Origin: Roseococcus suduntuyensis
Lineage (GTDB): Bacteria; Pseudomonadota; Alphaproteobacteria; Acetobacterales; Acetobacteraceae
Length of the DNA: 64,000 nucleotides
Assembly (NCBI RefSeq): GCF_014196305.1
Contig: NZ_JACIDJ010000006.1
Span: forward strand, 186,001-250,000
Direction of reading: 5' to 3'
This document shows, piece after piece, positions 28,244-38,769 of the stretch. Every line of letters starts with the position of its first letter. Positions within the stretch are counted from its first letter, which is position 1. The notes below the pieces were generated by a model. The model searched no databases. It was not told where the DNA came from and saw only the letters and a program-made list of their open reading frames with translations. The position numbers and the translations under genes are program-made.

Positions 28244-29566
28244 ATGCAGGTGACCGAGGTCGCGAACGAAGGGCTCAAGCGGGCCTATACCGTGGTGGTG
28301 CCCGCCGCCGCCATCGCCGCGGAGAAGGACAAGCGCCTCGCGGAACTCGCCAAGGACATGAAGATCCCCGGGTTCCGTCCCGGCAAGGTGCCCCAGAAGA
28401 TCGTCCAGGCCCGCTACGGCCAGGCCGTGATGGGCGAGGTGCTGGAAGCCTCCGTGCAGGACGCCACGGGCAAGGTGGTGGAGGAGCGCGGCCTGCGCCC
28501 CGCCGTCCAGCCCAAGATCGAGCTGGTGAAGTTCGATGACGGCGCGGACCTGGAGTTCCGCCTCGATGTCGAGGTGATGCCCGAGATACCCATGCCGGAC
28601 TTCGCCTCCATCACGCTCACGCGCCTCAAGGCCGAGGTGGGCGAGGAGCAGATCTCCAAGACGCTGGAGACCATCCAGTCCCGCAACGCGACCCTGGAGG
28701 ACGCCGAGCCCCGCGCGGCCGCCAAAGGCGACGTGCTGGTCTGCGACTTCGTGGGCCGCATGGACGGCACCGAATTCGAGGGCGGCGCCGCCCAGGACAT
28801 GCCGATCGAGGTGGCGGGCCAGGGCTTCATCCCCGGCTTCACCGAGCAGCTGGAAGGCATGGCCCCGGGCGAGGAGCGCGTCATCAAGGTGAGCTTCCCC
28901 GCCACCTATGGCGCCGCCAACCTGGCCGGCAAGGATGCCGAGTTCACCATCACGGCCAAGGCGCTCAAGACCAGCGTGAAGCCCGCGCTGGACGATGAGT
29001 TCGCGAAGAAGCTGGGCCTCGACGACCTGGCCAAGCTGCGCGAGGCCATCACCGAGAGCCTGCAGCGCGAATATGACGGTCTGAGCCGGCTCGCCATCAA
29101 GCGCCGCCTGCTGGACGCGCTGGCCGAGCGCGCCAGCTTCACCGTGCCCGAAGCCATGGTCGAGGGCGAGTTCGCCGAGATCTGGCAGCGCGTGGAGGCC
29201 GACATGAAGGCCGGCCGCCTGGACGGCGAGGACGCCGGCAAGGACGAGGACACGCTGAAGGGCGAGTACCGCACCATCGCCGAGCGCCGCATCCGCCTGG
29301 GCCTACTGCTGTCCGAGATCGGCCGCACCAACAACATCCAGGTGGGCCGCGACGAGCTGTCCAAGGCGATGATGACCGAGGTGCAGCGCTATCCCGGCCA
29401 GGAAAAGCAGGTCATCGAGTATTTCCAGAAGAATCCCCAGGCGATGGAGCAGCTTCGCAGCCCGCTCTTCGAGGAGAAGGTGGTGGACTTCATGCTGGAG
29501 CTCGCCCAGGTGACCGATGAGACGGTGACGCCCGAGGCCCTGGCCGAGGCGTCGCAGAAGGCCTGA
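28244..29566 (+). CDS. tig: Trigger factor (ribosome-bound chaperone/peptidyl-prolyl isomerase)
   Basis: A 440-residue protein of normal trigger-factor length. The ribosome-binding domain has the signature GFRPGKVPQKI (near residues 45-55). The FKBP-type isomerase domain follows (GDVLVCDFVGRMDGTEFEGG, about 150-240), then the helical C-terminal substrate cradle. It acts on nascent chains at the ribosome exit. It heads the tig-clpP-clpX-lon-hupB chaperone/protease block, a conserved alphaproteobacterial order. The ATG at 28244 begins the family-typical MQVTEVANEGLKRAY. Confidence 0.96.
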   Translation: MQVTEVANEGLKRAYTVVVPAAAIAAEKDKRLAELAKDMKIPGFRPGKVPQKIVQARYGQAVMGEVLEASVQDATGKVVEERGLRPAVQPKIELVKFDDGADLEFRLDVEVMPEIPMPDFASITLTRLKAEVGEEQISKTLETIQSRNATLEDAEPRAAAKGDVLVCDFVGRMDGTEFEGGAAQDMPIEVAGQGFIPGFTEQLEGMAPGEERVIKVSFPATYGAANLAGKDAEFTITAKALKTSVKPALDDEFAKKLGLDDLAKLREAITESLQREYDGLSRLAIKRRLLDALAERASFTVPEAMVEGEFAEIWQRVEADMKAGRLDGEDAGKDEDTLKGEYRTIAERRIRLGLLLSEIGRTNNIQVGRDELSKAMMTEVQRYPGQEKQVIEYFQKNPQAMEQLRSPLFEEKVVDFMLELAQVTDETVTPEALAEASQKA

Positions 29567-29583
29567 CCCGCAGGCGCGGGCGT

Positions 29584-29602
29584 GGCGGGGGCTTCCCCCG
29601 CC
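29584..29602 (+). terminator. Hairpin after tig
   Basis: GGCGGGGG (29584-29591) and CCCCCGCC (29595-29602) form a perfect stem with a short loop, 17 bases after the tig stop codon. No T-run follows, so it may be a weak or factor-assisted terminator, separating tig from clpP transcription. Confidence 0.5.
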
Positions 29603-29712
29603 GGGCAGGATGCCCACATGCTGTCACGAACTTGGGGTGAGGGGCGGATTCGCCCCCGCCCCGGACCCCCGCGCCCATTCCGGGGCGGGGCGTCATGATG
29701 GGAAGCCGAGCC

Positions 29713-30351
<639 letters not shown>

Positions 30352-30520
30352 TGCCCTGCCGCAGCCGTAACGAATTGGCTGCATTGACCGGGCATTAGGT
30401 GTTTATGTGGTGCCCTGGCGGCAGCGCCAGGGTAGCGCTTCCCCCGGGAGGACCGGGGGTCTATTCTTTGCCGACGCGCCATCCAGCCCGCCGGGGCCGG
30501 ACAGGGAGCGAGGAGTGGGC

Positions 30521-31777
30521 ATGAGCAAATCGGGCGACAGCAAGAACACCCTTTACTGCTCCTTCTGCGGGAAGTCGCAGCATGAGGTCCGCAAGCTGAT
30601 TGCGGGACCGACGGTGTTCATCTGCGATGAATGCGTCGAACTCTGCATGGACATCATCCGTGAGGAGCACAAGACGCATCTCGTCAAGACGCGGGATGGG
30701 GTGCCCACGCCGAAGGAGATCTGCAAGGTCCTCGATGACTACGTCATCGGGCAGGACCATGCGAAGAAGGTCCTCTCGGTCGCGGTCCACAATCATTACA
30801 AGCGGCTGGCCGCGGGCGCCAAGAACAACGACGTCGAGATCGCCAAGAGCAACATCATGCTGCTGGGCCCGACGGGCTCGGGCAAGACGCTGCTGGCGCA
30901 GACCCTGGCGCGTATTCTCGACGTGCCTTTCACCATGGCGGACGCGACCACGCTGACCGAGGCCGGCTATGTGGGCGAGGATGTGGAAAACATCATCCTC
31001 AAGCTGCTCCAGGCCGCGGACTACAATGTGGAGCGCGCCCAGCGCGGCATCGTCTACATCGACGAAGTGGACAAGATCAGTCGCAAGTCGGACAACCCCT
31101 CCATCACCCGCGACGTGAGCGGGGAGGGCGTCCAGCAGGCGCTGCTCAAGATCATGGAGGGCACGGTCGCCTCCGTGCCGCCCCAGGGCGGCCGGAAGCA
31201 CCCCCAGCAGGAATTCCTGCAGGTGGACACGACCAACATCCTCTTCATCTGCGGTGGCGCCTTCGCCGGCATCGAGCGCATCATCGGCGCGCGCGGCAAG
31301 GGCTCGGGCATCGGCTTCGGCGCCGAGGTCCGCTCACCGGAGGATCGTCGCACCGGCGCCGTCTTGAAAGAGGTGGAGCCCGAGGACCTGCTGAAGTTCG
31401 GCCTGATCCCGGAGTTCATCGGACGCCTGCCCGTGGTCGCCACGCTGGAAGACCTCGATGAGCGCGCGCTGATCGAAATCCTGACGCGCCCGAAGAACGC
31501 CCTGCTGAAGCAGTACCAGCGCTTGTTCGAGATGGAGGGCGCCAAGCTCACCTTCACCGAGGACGCGCTGAAGTCGGTTGCGCAGCGGGCCATCCAGCGC
31601 AAGACCGGCGCGCGCGGCCTGCGTTCGATCATGGAGAGCATCCTGCTGTCCACCATGTTCGAACTGCCGGGCCTGACCGACGTCGAGGAGGTGGTGGTGA
31701 ACCGGGAGGTGGCCGAGAGCCGCGCCCAGCCCCTCTTCATCTACGGCGAGAAGGCCGCGGAACAGAGTTCCGCCTGA
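30521..31777 (+). CDS. clpX: ATP-dependent Clp protease ATP-binding subunit ClpX
   Basis: A 418-residue AAA+ unfoldase. The N-terminal zinc domain has CSFCGKSQ and CDECVELC. The AAA+ core shows Walker A GPTGSGKT, Walker [11 protein letters not shown], the pore loop GYVGEDVEN and the IGF-type loop (GIGFGAEVR) that docks on ClpP. The ATG at 30521 has AGGAG eleven bases before it. It delivers tagged substrates to ClpP, encoded 169 bases upstream; the gap suggests clpX has its own promoter as well. Confidence 0.97.
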   Translation: MSKSGDSKNTLYCSFCGKSQHEVRKLIAGPTVFICDECVELCMDIIREEHKTHLVKTRDGVPTPKEICKVLDDYVIGQDHAKKVLSVAVHNHYKRLAAGAKNNDVEIAKSNIMLLGPTGSGKTLLAQTLARILDVPFTMADATTLTEAGYVGEDVENIILKLLQAADYNVERAQRGIVYIDEVDKISRKSDNPSITRDVSGEGVQQALLKIMEGTVASVPPQGGRKHPQQEFLQVDTTNILFICGGAFAGIERIIGARGKGSGIGFGAEVRSPEDRRTGAVLKEVEPEDLLKFGLIPEFIGRLPVVATLEDLDERALIEILTRPKNALLKQYQRLFEMEGAKLTFTEDALKSVAQRAIQRKTGARGLRSIMESILLSTMFELPGLTDVEEVVVNREVAESRAQPLFIYGEKAAEQSSA

Positions 31778-31786
31778 TGGCTGTGC

Positions 31787-31818
31787 GGCGGCCCCCCTGC
31801 CCCCCGGGCGGGGCCGCC
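31787..31818 (+). terminator. GC-rich hairpin after clpX
   Basis: GGCGGCCCC (31787-31795) pairs with GGGGCCGCC (31810-31818), nine perfect base pairs, ten bases after the clpX stop codon. No T-run follows. It probably limits read-through into lon. Confidence 0.5.
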
Positions 31819-31937
31819 TGTCATCCCGGCGACTTGTTTGCCCGGGGTTCCAACCCACATCCAATGTTTTCCCGTGGTGCCGGCGGGCGTGCCTGTCCAG
31901 GGCGCCTGACCCACCGACTGTCCCTCGTGAGGTCCAA

Positions 31938-34334
31938 ATGACGGAAGTTCCCCCAGGCGAGCTGCACCCGGTCCTGCCGCTGCGCGACATCGTCGTCTTC
32001 CCCCACATGATCGTGCCGCTCTTCGTGGGCCGCGAGAAATCCGTCCGCGCACTGGAAGCGGTGATGCGGGAGGACAAGCAGATCCTCCTCGTCGCGCAGA
32101 AGAACGCGCAGCAGGATGATCCGGGTGCGGAAGACCTGTTCCAGCTCGGTACCGTTTCCACGGTGCTGCAGCTGCTCAAGCTGCCCGACGGCACGGTGAA
32201 GGTGCTGGTGGAGGGGCTGAAGCGCGCCCGCATCCACAGCTTCAAGGAGAATGAGAGCCACTTCGAGGCCTATGTCCAGGCCGTGGAGGAGCCGGCCTCG
32301 GAGAAGCGCGAGGTCGAGGCGCTGATGCGCTCGGTCATCTCGCAGTTCGAGGGCTACATCAAGCTCAACAAGAAGATCGCGCCCGAGGTGCTGGTCTCGG
32401 TCAACCAGATCGACGACCCTGGCAAGCTCGCGGACACGGTGGCGAGCCACCTCTCCATCAAGATCGCCGAGAAGCAGGAGCTGCTGGAGATCGCCTCCGT
32501 GGCCCAGCGGCTGGAACGCGTCTTCGCCCATATGGAGGGCGAGATGAGCGTGCTGCAGGTGGAGAAGCGCATCCGCAACCGCGTGAAGCGGCAGATGGAG
32601 AAGACGCAGCGCGAATACTACTTGAACGAGCAGCTCAAGGCGATCCAGAAGGAGCTGGGCGAGGGAGAGGAAGGGCGCGACGAGGTCGCGGAGCTTGAGG
32701 CCAAGATCAAGGCCACCAAGCTCAGCAAGGAGGCCTCCGACAAGGCGCTGGCGGAGCTGAAGAAGCTGCGCTCCATGTCGCCCATGTCGGCCGAGGCGAC
32801 CGTGGTGCGGAACTACCTGGATTGGATCCTGTCCATCCCCTGGAAGAAGCGCAGCAAGGTCCGCAACGACATCACCGCGGCCGAGGCCGTTCTCAATGCC
32901 GACCATTATGGGCTTGAGAAGGTGAAGGAGCGGATCATCGAGTACCTGGCGGTCCAATCGCGCTCGAAGAAGATCCGCGGGCCCATTCTGTGCCTGGTGG
33001 GGCCGCCGGGCGTCGGCAAGACCTCGCTGGGCAAGTCCATCGCCAAGGCGACGGGACGCGCCTTCGTGCGGATGTCTTTGGGCGGCGTGCGGGACGAGGC
33101 CGAGGTGCGCGGCCACCGGCGCACCTATATCGGCTCCATGCCCGGCAAGGTGATCCAGGGCATGAAGAAGGCCAAGACCTCCAACCCGCTCTTCTTGCTG
33201 GACGAGATCGACAAGCTCGGTGCCGATTGGCGCGGCGACCCGTCGAGCGCGCTGCTGGAGGTGCTGGACCCCGAGCAGAACTCGACCTTCGCGGACCACT
33301 ACCTGGAGGTGGACTACGACCTTTCGGACGTGATGTTCGTCACCACCGCCAACTCGCTCCGCATGCCCCAGCCGCTGCTGGACCGCATGGAGATCATCCG
33401 CATCCCCGGCTACACCGAGGAGGAGAAGCTCGAGATCTGCAAGCGGCACCTGATGAAGAAGGTGACCGACGCGAATGGGCTGAAGCCGGGCGAATGGTCG
33501 GTGACGGACGATGCGCTGCGCGACCTCATCCGCTACTACACGCGTGAGGCCGGCGTGCGCAGCCTGGAGCGCGAGGTGGGCGGGCTGGCCCGCAAATGCG
33601 TGAAGGAGATCGTGAGCGGCAAGGCCAAGAAGGTCGCCATCACCCGCAAGAACCTCGAGAAATACGCTGGCGTGAAGAAGTTCCGCTATGGCGAGACCGA
33701 GAGCGAGGACATGGTGGGCGTCGTCACCGGCCTCGCCTGGACCGAGGTGGGGGGCGACATCCTCTCCATCGAGAGCGTGGTGGTGCCCGGCAAGGGCAAC
33801 ATCAAGCCCACGGGCCAGCTCGGCGACGTGATGAAGGAAAGCGTGAGTGCGGCACTCTCCTATGTTCGCTCGCGTTCGGCGCAGTTTGGCCTGAAGCCCA
33901 CGCTGTTCGAGAAGCGCGACATCCATGTCCACGTTCCCGAGGGCGCGACGCCCAAGGACGGGCCGAGTGCGGGTGTGGCCATGGCCACTTCCATCATCTC
34001 GGTGCTGACGGGCATCCCGGTGCGGCGCGACGTGGCCATGACGGGCGAGATCACGCTGCGCGGTCGGGTGCTGCCCATTGGCGGCCTGAAGGAGAAGCTG
34101 CTGGCGGCCCTGCGTTCGGGCATCACCACGGTCTTCATCCCGAAGGACAATGAGAAGGACCTGGTGGACATTCCGGAATCCGTCCGGAAGGCGCTGACCA
34201 TCATTCCGGTCAGCCATGCCGACCAGGTCATTGGCAAGGCGCTCGTCCGGGCGCCCGAGGCCATCACCTGGGTGGAGCCGGAGGAGGCGCCTGTGACGCC
34301 GCCCGCGGCCGAGAGCGGCGTCCGCCCGCATTAA
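31938..34334 (+). CDS. lon: ATP-dependent protease Lon
   Basis: A 798-residue Lon protease of the bacterial LonA type. An N-terminal substrate-binding LON domain (LPLRDIVVFPHMIVPLFVGR) leads to a coiled-coil middle part (EKTQREYYLNEQLKAIQKEL). The AAA+ module has Walker A GPPGVGKTSLGKS and Walker B PLFLLDEIDKLG. The protease domain has catalytic Ser in PKDGPSAGVAMA and Lys in GGLKEKLLAALRSG. It removes misfolded and short-lived regulatory proteins. It has its own upstream region of 160 bases after clpX. Confidence 0.97.
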   Translation: MTEVPPGELHPVLPLRDIVVFPHMIVPLFVGREKSVRALEAVMREDKQILLVAQKNAQQDDPGAEDLFQLGTVSTVLQLLKLPDGTVKVLVEGLKRARIHSFKENESHFEAYVQAVEEPASEKREVEALMRSVISQFEGYIKLNKKIAPEVLVSVNQIDDPGKLADTVASHLSIKIAEKQELLEIASVAQRLERVFAHMEGEMSVLQVEKRIRNRVKRQMEKTQREYYLNEQLKAIQKELGEGEEGRDEVAELEAKIKATKLSKEASDKALAELKKLRSMSPMSAEATVVRNYLDWILSIPWKKRSKVRNDITAAEAVLNADHYGLEKVKERIIEYLAVQSRSKKIRGPILCLVGPPGVGKTSLGKSIAKATGRAFVRMSLGGVRDEAEVRGHRRTYIGSMPGKVIQGMKKAKTSNPLFLLDEIDKLGADWRGDPSSALLEVLDPEQNSTFADHYLEVDYDLSDVMFVTTANSLRMPQPLLDRMEIIRIPGYTEEEKLEICKRHLMKKVTDANGLKPGEWSVTDDALRDLIRYYTREAGVRSLEREVGGLARKCVKEIVSGKAKKVAITRKNLEKYAGVKKFRYGETESEDMVGVVTGLAWTEVGGDILSIESVVVPGKGNIKPTGQLGDVMKESVSAALSYVRSRSAQFGLKPTLFEKRDIHVHVPEGATPKDGPSAGVAMATSIISVLTGIPVRRDVAMTGEITLRGRVLPIGGLKEKLLAALRSGITTVFIPKDNEKDLVDIPESVRKALTIIPVSHADQVIGKALVRAPEAITWVEPEEAPVTPPAAESGVRPH

Positions 34335-34344
34335 CGCCAGGACA

Positions 34345-34365
34345 GGGAGGGGCGCACCCCCTCCC
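34345..34365 (+). terminator. Hairpin after lon
   Basis: GGGAGGGG (34345-34352) and CCCCTCCC (34358-34365) form an eight-pair stem ten bases past the lon stop codon, with no T-run. It may act as a weak terminator. Confidence 0.45.
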
Positions 34366-34457
34366 GATCCGGGTCACGGCCGGCCGCGATGCCGCGGCGC
34401 AGCGGGGTTTCCCCCAGAAAACCGCGGCAATCCGCCAGGAATCCGGTCACGCCGTGA

Positions 34458-34487
34458 TTGACGTGGCGGAAAACCGCCCCCTACTGT
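34458..34487 (+). promoter_or_regulatory. hupB: Possible promoter of hupB
   Basis: TTGACG (34458-34463) is a good -35 hexamer. TACTGT (34482-34487), 18 bases on, is a weak -10. The site is 66 bases before the HU start codon, in the 219-base lon-hupB gap. The -10 is poor, so this is tentative. Confidence 0.35.
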
Positions 34488-34553
34488 CCGCTTCGGTTCG
34501 CGGACGGGGAATCGGTCCCGTCGCCGACAGTTTCACGGAAAGGGGATCATCCC

Positions 34554-34826
34554 ATGAACAAGCAGGACCTGGTGGCCGTTGTCGCGGACTCGGGTGAACT
34601 CTCCAAGGCCAAGGCCGGCGACGTGCTGGACGCGGTGTTCGAGGCCATCACGAAGGCGCTGAAGAAGAAGCAGGAGGTCCGTCTGGTGGGCTTCGGCACC
34701 TTCAGCACCAGCAAGCGCAAGGCCGGCAAGGGCCGCAACCCGCGCACCGGCGAGGAGATCAAGATCCCCGCCTCCACCACCGTCCGCTTCAAGGCCGGCA
34801 AGGGCCTCAAGGACGCGGTCAACTGA
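34554..34826 (+). CDS. hupB: DNA-binding protein HU
   Basis: A 90-residue histone-like protein of exact family length. It begins MNKQDLVAVVADSGELSKA, has the VRLVGFGTFSTSKRKAGKG beta-sheet region and the DNA-inserting arm with the conserved Pro (RNPRTGEEIKIPAS), and ends FKAGKGLKDAVN. It bends and compacts DNA as a dimer. AAAGGGGAT precedes the ATG at 34554. The hupB-after-lon order is common in proteobacteria. A GC-rich hairpin (GCGCCC and GGGCGC, 34831-34854) follows the stop codon. Confidence 0.97.
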   Translation: MNKQDLVAVVADSGELSKAKAGDVLDAVFEAITKALKKKQEVRLVGFGTFSTSKRKAGKGRNPRTGEEIKIPASTTVRFKAGKGLKDAVN

Positions 34827-34867
34827 GTTGCGCGCCCTGGGCTTGCCCGGGGCGCCACTTCGCGGGC

Positions 34868-34942
34868 GGGCGCTTAGCTCAGAGGTAGAGCGCCTGCTTT
34901 ACACGCAGGATGTCGGCGGTTCGACCCCGTCAGCGCCCACCA
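34868..34942 (+). tRNA. tRNA-Val(TAC)
   Basis: Acceptor GGGCGCT (34868-34874) pairs with AGCGCCC (34932-34938). The anticodon stem-loop CCTGC-TTTACAC-GCAGG gives TAC, and CCA is encoded at 34940-34942. It is 75 bases including CCA. The acceptor stem is identical to that of the tRNA-Val(GAC) at 15960-16034. Confidence 0.96.
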
Positions 34943-35013
34943 CGAAACCATCTGAAAATGCCGGCCCCTTGGTTGACAGGTGCCGGTTCGGGGCCTAAAC
35001 GCCCCAGCACTGC

Positions 35014-35090
35014 GCGGGTGTAGCTCAGTCGGTTAGAGCGCCGGCCTGTCACGCCGGAGGTCGCGGGTTCGAGCCCCGTCACTCGCGCCA
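35014..35090 (+). tRNA. tRNA-Asp(GTC)
   Basis: Acceptor GCGGGTG (35014-35020) pairs with CACTCGC (35080-35086) with one G-U pair. The anticodon stem-loop CCGGC-CTGTCAC-GCCGG gives GTC, the T-arm has GGTTCGAGCCC, and the 3' GCCA is encoded. It is 77 bases including CCA and is probably co-transcribed with the tRNA-Val 71 bases upstream. Confidence 0.96.
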
Positions 35091-35339
35091 GTACACCGCA
35101 CAAGCGGACCGCCCATTAGGGCTTCCTTTCCTTTCAAAGCTTGATCATTTCGACCGCTGAGGCACGCCCAGGCGGCTCCGTGAACTGGTCCTTGCATCCC
35201 GGTCATCCGTATGCGGGCCTATGGCGGAAATGGGCGCGCCTCTGTATGGTGCGCCGCGTCACGCCCCCGGGAACAGGGGTGGGACCAAGCGCGGCTCACG
35301 CGTCTCTTGAGGCAAAGTTTACAAAGGCAAGGCCGGACA

Positions 35340-35708
35340 ATGACCCAGCCCCTGCTCGCGCAGTATTTCCCGATCCTGGTCTTCCTGGGAATCGCGGGTG
35401 GCATCGCGCTCGCCATGGTGGGCGGCAGCATGCTGCTGGCCCGGCAGAAGCCCGATGCCGAGAAGCTGTCGGCCTATGAGTGCGGCTTCGCCCCCTTCGA
35501 CGACACGCGCCGGCGCTTCGACGTGCGATTCTACCTGGTCGCCATCCTCTTCATCATCTTCGACCTGGAGGTGGCCTTTCTTTTCCCCTGGGCGGTGACG
35601 CTGGGGCAGATCGGCTGGCTGGGGTTCTTCTCCATGATGAGTTTCCTCTTCGTGCTGACGGTTGGCTTCATCTACGAGTGGCGCAAAGGCGCGCTGGACT
35701 GGGAGTGA
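35340..35708 (+). CDS. nuoA: NADH-quinone oxidoreductase subunit A
   Basis: A 122-residue membrane subunit of complex I with three helices. The conserved loop [20 protein letters not shown] and the helix [21 protein letters not shown] are diagnostic. The ATG at 35340 is preceded by AAGGCCGGACA. It is the first of fourteen nuo genes in A-to-N order. The 249 bases between tRNA-Asp and this gene hold its promoter, but no clear -35/-10 pair could be picked out. Confidence 0.96.
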   Translation: MTQPLLAQYFPILVFLGIAGGIALAMVGGSMLLARQKPDAEKLSAYECGFAPFDDTRRRFDVRFYLVAILFIIFDLEVAFLFPWAVTLGQIGWLGFFSMMSFLFVLTVGFIYEWRKGALDWE

Positions 35709-35713
35709 GCGCC

Positions 35714-36259
35714 ATGAACGAGATCAGCTGGAACAAGGCCGCGACCCCCCCGGGGGCCGAGCAGGACGCCGTGATCCGCGCCGTCACCGGCGAGATCGAG
35801 GAAAAGGGCTTCGTCGTCGCCAACCTGGACAAGGTGGTGAACTGGGCCCGCACCGGCAGCCTCTGGCCGATGACCTTCGGCCTGGCCTGCTGTGCCGTGC
35901 CGATGATCCACGCCTACATGGCGCGCTACGACCTGGACCGCTTCGGCATCATCCCCCGCGGGTCGCCGCGGCAGTCGGACGTGATGATCGTCGCCGGCAC
36001 GCTGACCAACAAGATGGCCCCCGCGCTGCGCAAGGTCTACGACCAGATGAGCGAGCCGCGCTGGGTCATCTCCATGGGCAGCTGCGCCAATGGCGGCGGC
36101 TATTACCATTATTCCTACAGCGTGGTGCGCGGCTGCGACCGCATCGTGCCGGTGGACATCTACGTGCCCGGCTGCCCGCCGACCTCGGAGGCGCTGGTCT
36201 ACGGCATCCTCCAGCTCCAGAAGAAGATCCGCAGGACGGGGACCATCCTCCGTGGTTGA
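35714..36259 (+). CDS. nuoB: NADH-quinone oxidoreductase subunit B
   Basis: A 181-residue peripheral subunit that carries iron-sulfur cluster N2 next to the quinone site. The four cysteine ligands are visible as the tandem CC in [10 protein letters not shown], the Cys in [10 protein letters not shown] and the Cys in [11 protein letters not shown]. The gene starts five bases after nuoA and overlaps nuoC by eight bases. Confidence 0.97.
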   Translation: MNEISWNKAATPPGAEQDAVIRAVTGEIEEKGFVVANLDKVVNWARTGSLWPMTFGLACCAVPMIHAYMARYDLDRFGIIPRGSPRQSDVMIVAGTLTNKMAPALRKVYDQMSEPRWVISMGSCANGGGYYHYSYSVVRGCDRIVPVDIYVPGCPPTSEALVYGILQLQKKIRRTGTILRG

Positions 36260-36899
36260 CGCGCTCGAAGAGGCCATCCGCGCCGCCCTCGCCGACCGGG
36301 TGCCCGTCACCTATGGCCGTGCCCGGTTTGGGCATGAGCTTGTGCTGCATGTGCACCGCGAGGCGCTGCTGCCGCTGCTCATCGTGCTGCGCGACGCGCC
36401 CGAGCTCGACTTCGCGCAATGCATGGACATCTGCGGCGTGGACTGGCCGGAGCGGCCCGAGCGCTTCGACGTGGTCTACAACCTGCTCAGCCTCACGCGG
36501 AATGCGCGCGTCACCGTCATCACCACGACGGACGAGACGCTGCCCGTGCCGAGCGTGTCCCTGCTCTGGCCGAGCGCCACCTGGTTCGAGCGCGAGTGCT
36601 GGGACATGTATGGCGTGGTCTTCGCGGGCCTCGATGACCTGCGGCGCCTGCTGACCGATTACGGCTTCGAGGGCCACCCGCTCCGCAAGGACTTCCCGCT
36701 GACCGGCCATGTGGAGGTCCGCTACGACGCCGAGGCTGGGCGCGTCGTGCAGGAACCCGTGAAGCTGACGCAGGATTTCCGAAGCTTCGACTTCCTGAGC
36801 CCGTGGGAGGCAATGACCACCCTGCCGGGCGACGAGAAGGTGCATCTGAACCGCATCCCCGGCCTGGCCGTGGACGGGACGAAGGGCGACCAGAAGTGA
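36252..36899 (+). CDS. nuoC: NADH-quinone oxidoreductase subunit C
   Basis: A 215-residue peripheral 30-kDa-type subunit, separate from NuoD (not a NuoCD fusion). Signatures are [24 protein letters not shown] in part and [10 protein letters not shown] with [12 protein letters not shown]. No ATG is available; translation most likely starts at GTG 36252, inside the nuoB end. The stop overlaps the nuoD GTG start (GTGA). Confidence 0.95.
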   Translation: MVDALEEAIRAALADRVPVTYGRARFGHELVLHVHREALLPLLIVLRDAPELDFAQCMDICGVDWPERPERFDVVYNLLSLTRNARVTVITTTDETLPVPSVSLLWPSATWFERECWDMYGVVFAGLDDLRRLLTDYGFEGHPLRKDFPLTGHVEVRYDAEAGRVVQEPVKLTQDFRSFDFLSPWEAMTTLPGDEKVHLNRIPGLAVDGTKGDQK

Positions 36900-38107
36900 G
36901 CGTCACCACGAACAACGCGGCGACCACCACCGTCGAGGTGGACAGCCACACCATCAATTTCGGGCCGCAGCACCCGGCCGCGCATGGCGTGCTGCGCCTC
37001 ATCCTGGAGATGAAGGGCGAGGTGGTGGAGCGCGCCGACCCGCATATCGGCCTGCTGCACCGCGGCACCGAGAAGCTGATCGAGCACAAGACCTACCTGC
37101 AGGCGCTGCCCTATTTCGACCGGCTGGACTACGTCAGCCCCATGGCGATGGAGCATGGCTTCGCGCTCGCCACGGAACGCCTGCTGGGCATTGACGCGGA
37201 CGTGCCGGAGCGCGCGCGCTACATCCGCGTGCTGTTCAGCGAGATCACGCGCATCCTGAACCACCTGCTGAACGTGACGACCTATGCGCTGGATTGCGGC
37301 GCCATCACGCCCTCGCTCTGGGGCTTCGAGCAGCGCGAACACCTGCTCGAAATGTACGAGATGACGTCCGGCAGCCATTACCACGCGAACTACTTCCGCC
37401 CCGGCGGCGTGGCGAAGGACATCCCGGCCGCCCTGCCCGAGAAGATCCACAACTGGGCGCGCGCCTTCCCGGCCTTCCTCGACGACCTGGAAGGCCTGCT
37501 GACCGAGAACCGCATCTTCAAGCAGCGCACCGTGGATATCGGCGTGATGTCGGCCGAGGACGCCATGGCCTGGGGCTTCTCCGGCCCCTGCCTGCGCGCC
37601 AGCGGCGTGGCCTGGGATCTGCGCAAGTCGCAGCCCTATGAGGTCTATGACCGCATGGAGTTCGACATCCCCGTGGGCCGCCATGGCGATTGCTATGACC
37701 GGTATCTGGTGCGGATGCAGGAGATGCGGCAGTCCATGCGCATCATCGACCAGTGCCTGGCGCAGATGAAGCCAGGCCCGATCAAGATCGCGGACAACAA
37801 GATCGTGCCGCCCACGCGCGGCGAGATGAAGCGCTCGATGGAGGCGCTCATCCACCACTTCAAGCTCTACACCGAAGGCTATCACGTGCCGCAGGGTTCG
37901 ACCTATTCCGTGATCGAGGCGCCGAAGGGCGAGTTCGGCGTCTATCTCGTGGCCGATGGCACCAACAAGCCCTACCGCTGCAAGATCCGCGCGCCGGGCT
38001 ATGCGCATCTCCAGGCCATCGAGGCGCTGAGCAAGGGCCACATGCTGGCGGATGCGGTGGCCATCATCGGCAGTCTCGACATCGTCTTCGGGGAGATCGA
38101 CCGATGA
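36896..38107 (+). CDS. nuoD: NADH-quinone oxidoreductase subunit D
   Basis: A 403-residue 49-kDa-type subunit that lines the quinone pocket. Motifs are [34 protein letters not shown] and the C-terminal [11 protein letters not shown]-like end ([11 protein letters not shown]) typical of the family. Start is the GTG overlapping the nuoC stop; its stop overlaps the nuoE ATG, so C, D and E are translationally coupled. Confidence 0.96.
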   Translation: MSVTTNNAATTTVEVDSHTINFGPQHPAAHGVLRLILEMKGEVVERADPHIGLLHRGTEKLIEHKTYLQALPYFDRLDYVSPMAMEHGFALATERLLGIDADVPERARYIRVLFSEITRILNHLLNVTTYALDCGAITPSLWGFEQREHLLEMYEMTSGSHYHANYFRPGGVAKDIPAALPEKIHNWARAFPAFLDDLEGLLTENRIFKQRTVDIGVMSAEDAMAWGFSGPCLRASGVAWDLRKSQPYEVYDRMEFDIPVGRHGDCYDRYLVRMQEMRQSMRIIDQCLAQMKPGPIKIADNKIVPPTRGEMKRSMEALIHHFKLYTEGYHVPQGSTYSVIEAPKGEFGVYLVADGTNKPYRCKIRAPGYAHLQAIEALSKGHMLADAVAIIGSLDIVFGEIDR

Positions 38108-38766
38108 GCGGGCATGGTCCCGGTGGCGGTTTCCGCGCCACGCACGCGGTGGGCAAGGCCGAGGCGGCGCAACCCACGGAATTCGCCTTCGACGCGGCCA
38201 GCGAGGCCGAGATCGAGAAGATCATCGCGCGCTATCCGGCCGGCAAGCAGGCCAGCGCCGTCATCCCGCTGCTCTACATTGTGCAGCGGCAGATGGGGCG
38301 CGTGACCGGCAGCGCCTGGGTGCCGCGGGTGGCCATGGACGTGATCGCGCAGCGCCTCTCCATGCCGCCCATGCGCGTCTATGAGGTCGCGACCTTCTAC
38401 CTGATGTTCAACACCAAGCCGATCGGCCGCTATCACCTGCAGGTCTGCGGCACCACACCCTGCATGCTGCGTGGCAGCGACGACGTGCTGGCGGCCTGCA
38501 AGAGCGCGGGCGGCCTCAAGGGCTATGGCGACACCAGCGCGGACGGGCTGTTCACGTTGACCGAGGTGGAATGCCTCGGTGCCTGCGTGAATGCGCCCAT
38601 CCTGCAGGTGGATGACGACTATTACGAGGACATGGACCACGACAGCACCGTGCGGCTGATCGAGGCGCTGAAGCGCGGCGAACGTCCGCCGCATGGCAGC
38701 GCCATCGGCCGTCAGGCGGCGGCCCCCGTGGGCGGGCCCATGGTTCTCACCGGTTCGGAGGATTGA
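38104..38766 (+). CDS. nuoE: NADH-quinone oxidoreductase subunit E
   Basis: A 220-residue 24-kDa-type subunit of the NADH module. The [2Fe-2S] cluster N1a ligands are visible in [11 protein letters not shown] and [11 protein letters not shown]. The N-terminal helical part ([18 protein letters not shown]) and [18 protein letters not shown] are also typical. A Gly/Pro-rich N-terminus and a 30-residue C-terminal extension lie outside the core domain. Confidence 0.96.
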   Translation: MSGHGPGGGFRATHAVGKAEAAQPTEFAFDAASEAEIEKIIARYPAGKQASAVIPLLYIVQRQMGRVTGSAWVPRVAMDVIAQRLSMPPMRVYEVATFYLMFNTKPIGRYHLQVCGTTPCMLRGSDDVLAACKSAGGLKGYGDTSADGLFTLTEVECLGACVNAPILQVDDDYYEDMDHDSTVRLIEALKRGERPPHGSAIGRQAAAPVGGPMVLTGSED

Positions 38767-38769
38767 GCC

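Noticed and set aside
31821-34331. Long minus-strand frame opposite lon
   Set aside because: Low-complexity antisense frame without motifs; lon is unambiguous.
34868-35090. Integration site (att) for a mobile element at the tRNA pair
   Set aside because: No duplicated tRNA 3' end, integrase or change in base composition nearby.
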